A stretch of DNA of 64,000 bases from Mycolicibacterium sp. P1-18 (GTDB lineage: Bacteria > Actinomycetota > Actinomycetes > Mycobacteriales > Mycobacteriaceae), in the NCBI RefSeq assembly GCF_008329535.1, contig NZ_NPKR01000012.1, positions 151,070 to 215,069 on the forward strand, in the 5' to 3' direction. How positions within the stretch are numbered: position 1 is the stretch's first letter; each line of letters begins with the position of its first letter. This document shows positions 61,065-64,000 of this stretch, in pieces. Position numbers and translations under genes: made by a program. The notes under the pieces are model-generated. The model was not told the origin of the DNA, ran no database searches, and was given only the letters and a program-made list of their open reading frames with translations.

Positions 61065-61421
61065 TCACTCCACCGGCGTGACGGCTTCGGTGCGGTCGGC
61101 TTGAGTGCCTGCCTCGTCGGCGCGGGCGGCGGCCCGGTGACGGTCGGCGGCGACGCGGTGCCCGGCGTCATCGCCGACACCGCTGACGGCGGCATCCTCG
61201 TGAATGGCGGCGGCGCGGAGATGCGCGTCGGCCGCCCGGTGGCGAGCCCGTGCGGCCGATTGGTGCGCGTGCTCTGCACGGTCACCGGCCTCGTCGGCAC
61301 GCATTCGCGCCGCCACGGTGTCGAACGACCGGGGCGGCTCTTCGTCCGCCAGTTCGGCTGACCGCTGCCCCAGTTCCTCGGCGCGTTCTGCCGCGCGCCG
61401 TCCCGCATCGTGTTCAGCCAT
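61065..61421 (-). CDS. Ala/Arg-rich helical hypothetical protein
   Basis: 118 residues: MAEHDAGRRAAERAEELGQ... with SFDTVAARMRADEAGDRAEHAHQSAARARHRAADAHLRAAAIHEDAA. Nearly all helix with heptad-like Ala/Arg/His spacing, so a long coiled coil is expected. I recall similar His/Ala/Arg-rich proteins in mycobacteria next to stress-regulation genes; none has a defined role. It is convergent with the ANTAR gene. Confidence 0.6.
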   Translation of the reverse strand: MAEHDAGRRAAERAEELGQRSAELADEEPPRSFDTVAARMRADEAGDRAEHAHQSAARARHRAADAHLRAAAIHEDAAVSGVGDDAGHRVAADRHRAAARADEAGTQADRTEAVTPVE

Positions 61422-61746
61422 GCCACCGAGTGTCGTCCTCTCCGGGCGTTCTGGCGCACTTACCGCGCAACGGGAATGTAGCGAACCGGCAATGACCGAA
61501 CGCCCGCGCCGTCGGCCGGGTTAGTGCACGTCGGCATGGCAGCAAGTCGCGGTCCATCACGCGCGCCGGCCACCGCAATCGCAGGACCGAACCATCGGTC
61601 TCTCCCGGCGTGTCTCGACGTCGTCGGGGCGGTCCAGTCGCTTTTCGCTGCCAAGACTCCTGTCTGCAGTGGCTCCACGATTACTCGAGCATCGGCAGTG
61701 AAGTTCAGGTCCACGACGGCACCCGCGCACACGTGGGCCGGCGGGG

Positions 61747-62025
61747 TTACTCGCTGTTGATCAATTCGGCTACCTCATTGGGCATGGGGAGCGAGAATCC
61801 CGGCGTCGGCTCGAAAGTGGAGCCCACCGGCAGCGCGGGACAGTCGGTGTCGATGAGCAGCTTGGTCGCTTCCGACCCCATTGGAAACTGTTCGTTGCCG
61901 CGCCGAAGTACCTCTCGCTGATCCTCGGTGAGACCGAACCACCATTCCCGCATCGTCGATTGGTCTGGCGTTCGAGGCGCCGCATTGGCGGCGTCGGGGG
62001 AATCTGAGGGGCTGGGTGAGGCCAT
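61747..62025 (-). CDS. small hypothetical protein
   Basis: 92 residues from the ATG at 62025 (GGAGAC ribosome site). After a Ser/Pro/Ala-rich start it reads MREWWFGLTEDQREVLRRGNEQFPMGSEATKLLIDTDCPALPVGS, then a Pro-rich tail. The WWFGLTEDQR segment is a distinctive small helical unit. No export signal. Function unknown. A strong hairpin lies 52-101 bases upstream. Confidence 0.6.
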   Translation of the reverse strand: MASPSPSDSPDAANAAPRTPDQSTMREWWFGLTEDQREVLRRGNEQFPMGSEATKLLIDTDCPALPVGSTFEPTPGFSLPMPNEVAELINSE

Positions 62026-62076
62026 ATAAGTCTCCGTACGGGGTTGTTGTCGGTGGGTCGGTGTAGACATCAGGCG

Positions 62077-62126
62077 GAAGCCCCGCCGCGCGCTCTTGGC
62101 TGAACGCAACTACGCGGCGGGGCTTC
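62077..62126. terminator. 14-base-pair inverted repeat
   Basis: GAAGCCCCGCCGCG (62077-62090) and CGCGGCGGGGCTTC (62113-62126) pair perfectly around a 22-base loop. No U-run follows on either strand. It may be a terminator, or a leader structure for the gene starting at 62025 on the minus strand. Confidence 0.45.
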
Positions 62127-62652
62127 ACTCTGGGTGCACCCCATCAAGCCGATTGTGCGCCGATGAAGTAGCGGGACCCTCCATTCCTGTGCCCGCCTAT
62201 TCTGCTTCCGAATCCTGGTCATGGACGACAACGACGAAGCGACGGGCAGCCACCAGCGCCACCAGCGCCGCCAGCGGCTTCCGTGAGGTCTAGCGGATCA
62301 CCGAGAACCAGGCGACGAAGATCATGGCCGAGGTCCGACCAATCTGGCCGGAGCAGTCAGGCGGTCAAGGGCGCGTTAGGCATCTGACCTCGCGGTCACG
62401 CTGGCTGCCTTTTGGTGGGGTACCAACAGGTCCCGAACCCGCCTGACAGTTACCGGGTACGTCGCCTCGACCCCGCCACGCCAAGCGGTGGTATCGACGC
62501 TGCCGTCGGGTCGATCACGCTCAGCATGTCCTTGGTCTGGTCGACAGGCGTTCCGCTGACCGTCGCGGTGGTGCGCGCGCTGGTGCGCTTGGGACCATCC
62601 GCGGCCTAGTGGCGCGCCGCGCGGTGATCCGTTGTCGCAAGGCGTATCACGA
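62127..62652. other. intergenic stretch, nothing recognised
   Basis: About 525 bases with short overlapping frames on both strands. None shows a family motif, a convincing start or consistent coding bias. It may hold remnants of decayed genes, as its right neighbour is a pseudogene. Confidence 0.4.
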
Positions 62653-63033
62653 TCAAAGTGGATGCAGTCGTGCTGCCAGAAGGCAAAACTCATTGCCTTC
62701 TGGGTCCATGAGCCCGTGCCAGCCTTTATCCCCCGTTTGGCCAATCTCCGCAGGCCGAGCGCCCAGAGCGAGAAGGTGTTGGAGTTCAGCGTCCTGATCA
62801 CGGTCCGTGGCGTTGACGTCGAGGTGCAGGCGCGACTTTCCAGGCTCGGGCTCATCTCGACGACTCAAGATGATCGTCGGCTGTGCGCCGCCGAATCCTT
62901 CACGTGGCCCAATCTCCAGGGTGCCGTCGTCTAAGCGATCGAGTAGTACGAAGTCCTAGACCTCGCACCAAAAGCGGGCAAGCGCTTCGGGCTCCCGACA
63001 ACCCAGCACCAATTCACTGAGACGACTGGCCAT
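62653..63033 (-). pseudogene. VOC-family (glyoxalase-like) gene with an in-frame amber stop
   Basis: Reading from the ATG at 63033 gives MASRLSELVLGCREPEALARFWCEV, then TAG (62956-62958), then DFVLLDRLDDGTLEIGPREGFGG..TIILSRRDEPEPGKSRLHLDVNATDRDQDAELQHLLALGARPAE, ending GWHGLMDPEGNEFCLLAARLHPL. Apart from the stop the 126-codon frame is a complete VOC/glyoxalase-like protein. A single amber codon points to recent inactivation or a sequence error. Confidence 0.75.
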
Positions 63034-63197
63034 TAGCAATACCGACGTTCGCGGCCGCGATCCAAGGCAACTGCCTCGCGGTTAAGGAACATGCGGTGAC
63101 CCTACCGAGCTGGCGGCGACGAAACCGGTTTCGTGGGGTGAAGTAGCCGCCTGCCTCCGGGTCGCGCACCGCGAGGGCCGACTCGACGCCGAAGTCC

Positions 63198-64000
63198 CTA
63201 CGCCCCCACGCCCACCGGCGTCGACAATAATTCGACCATGTCGTCGTGAATTCCGGCGACCGTGCCCGGCCAGATGCTGAGCCACTTCTTGCCGTCGGCA
63301 CCTGTGGAGGTGGAGAACGTCAGCCGACCCAGGTCGGTGTCGGCCACGGTCAACACCCTCGGCACCGCGTGCAGAGTTCGGCCGTGATCCAGGATCGTCA
63401 TGACCGCCATCGCCGAGGAGTCCAACTGCTGGGTGGCGGCCATCGCCTCCACCGTCGCCGGGGCCAAGCCCAGGCGGGCCAAGCCGGCGCTGATCGCCGC
63501 CGGACCGTGCGGGGCGGCGTTGTCCATCACCGCCTGCACCATGTCGGCGAGGACGTTGGCGCCCTCGATGTCGGCGGGCTCGGCCTCACCGAGGGCGAGA
63601 ATCAATGTCTGGCACATCATTTCGACGCGTTCGGCGGCGTCGTCGGACTCCCCGACCGGGCCCACCACCATCTCGTTGCCGTCGCGGGCCGCCATCGCCA
63701 TCCAGCGGCGGTGCTGGCTGATCACCATCACCCGTTCCTCGGTGACCCGGGCGGCGGAGTCCGACCGCAGCGCGGGACGACGGATGCTCAGCACCACCTC
63801 CCGGTCGGGGCGGCCCAGGACGGTGAACCAGTCGCGGACCATCTCGTCGACGGTGCCGGCGGCGTCCACGACCCCGGCCTGCATCAGGGCGGCGTACTCC
63901 GCGGTCCGCGACAACGGCACCGTGCCCTGCGTGGTCTCCACCATCAGTGACGCGTGAATGGACGGGATGAACGGCTTGAGCCGCAGCGTCGCGGGCATCG
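63198..64000 (-). CDS. espG: ESX secretion-associated chaperone EspG (5' end at window edge)
   Basis: At least 266 residues visible. LRLKPFIPSIHASLMVETTQGTVPL, VVDAAGTVDEMVRDWFTVLGRPDREVVLSIR and EERVMVISQHRRWMAMAARDGNEMVVGPVGE follow the EspG fold (alternating sheet and helical bundle). EspG proteins are cytosolic chaperones that bind PE-PPE pairs for delivery to the ESX machine. Homologues usually have about 20 more residues before the L-LKPF segment, so the start probably lies beyond the window despite an ATG at 63998. Same direction as eccB, but separated by unrelated genes. Confidence 0.75.
   Translation of the reverse strand, partial: MPATLRLKPFIPSIHASLMVETTQGTVPLSRTAEYAALMQAGVVDAAGTVDEMVRDWFTVLGRPDREVVLSIRRPALRSDSAARVTEERVMVISQHRRWMAMAARDGNEMVVGPVGESDDAAERVEMMCQTLILALGEAEPADIEGANVLADMVQAVMDNAAPHGPAAISAGLARLGLAPATVEAMAATQQLDSSAMAVMTILDHGRTLHAVPRVLTVADTDLGRLTFSTSTGADGKKWLSIWPGTVAGIHDDMVELLSTPVGVGA

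Noticed and set aside
60299..62126. Twin-hexaloop ANTAR target near the GAF-ANTAR gene
   Set aside because: Only a single long hairpin with a 22-base loop was found, which does not fit the paired hexaloop pattern.
62376..62855. 159-codon minus-strand frame left of the VOC pseudogene
   Set aside because: Its first part is a shadow of the VOC frame and the rest has no motif or start. Left as unassigned.

Overview
The window reads as GC-rich DNA (roughly two thirds G+C by eye) from a member of the Mycobacteriaceae. The evidence is a type VII (ESX) secretion locus (EccB, an EspI-like ATPase, EccD, mycosin, EccE, EspG), several proteins carrying the PknH-type extracellular sensor domain, an Rv1747-like FHA-ABC transporter, LppX/LprAFG and DUF7373-type lipoproteins, and GTG starts with tightly overlapping (ATGA/TGATG) genes. 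I cannot tell whether it is chromosome, plasmid or an integrated element.

Region 1 (1-21.8 kb) is an envelope-signalling district. It holds a DUF2628 membrane-protein operon, an operon of two paralogous lipoproteins and a Ser/Thr kinase whose extracellular part looks like a siderophore-binding protein, an 1130-residue FHA-FHA-ABC transporter that ends in a PknH-type sensor, a membrane zinc peptidase, and kinase-less sensor proteins. Three promoters here share a doubled GCTACG element.

Region 2 (21.8-25.15 kb) holds three consecutive damaged genes: a sensor-domain protein, a peptidoglycan amidase and a Ser/Thr kinase. Each is broken by single-base indels.

Region 3 (25.16-28.93 kb) is less GC-rich and is the most striking part. 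It is a compact operon with a small protein ending in a Thr/Cys-rich tail, an APH-fold kinase, and a HopA1-like domain fused to an intact LanC cyclase. Kinase plus HopA1-like protein is the Ser/Thr-dehydrating pair of class V lanthipeptides and thioamitides, so this looks like a miniature lanthipeptide pathway with a lyase-cyclase fusion.

Region 4 (29.2-43.4 kb) carries parts of a type IV, conjugation-like machine. VirB4-like and TrbL/VirB6-like genes with two small membrane proteins lie at 29.2-34.4 kb. A TcpC/VirB8-like gene with two partners lies at 40.5-42.8 kb next to a divergent HTH gene. Between them sit an IS110 element, an M48 peptidase, an exported protein and a two-gene immunity-like pair. 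No relaxase or coupling protein is seen.

Region 5 (43.4-48.6 kb) has small ESX-substrate-like and membrane proteins. Region 6 (48.6-64 kb) is the ESX locus, transcribed right to left (EccB, EspI, EccD, MycP, EccE). EspG lies at the right edge, separated from EccB by about 6.4 kb with a WXG-like/DUF1023 hydrolase, a decayed lipoprotein, a STAS and a GAF-ANTAR regulator and a VOC-family pseudogene. EccC and the Esx/PE/PPE substrates are not in the window.
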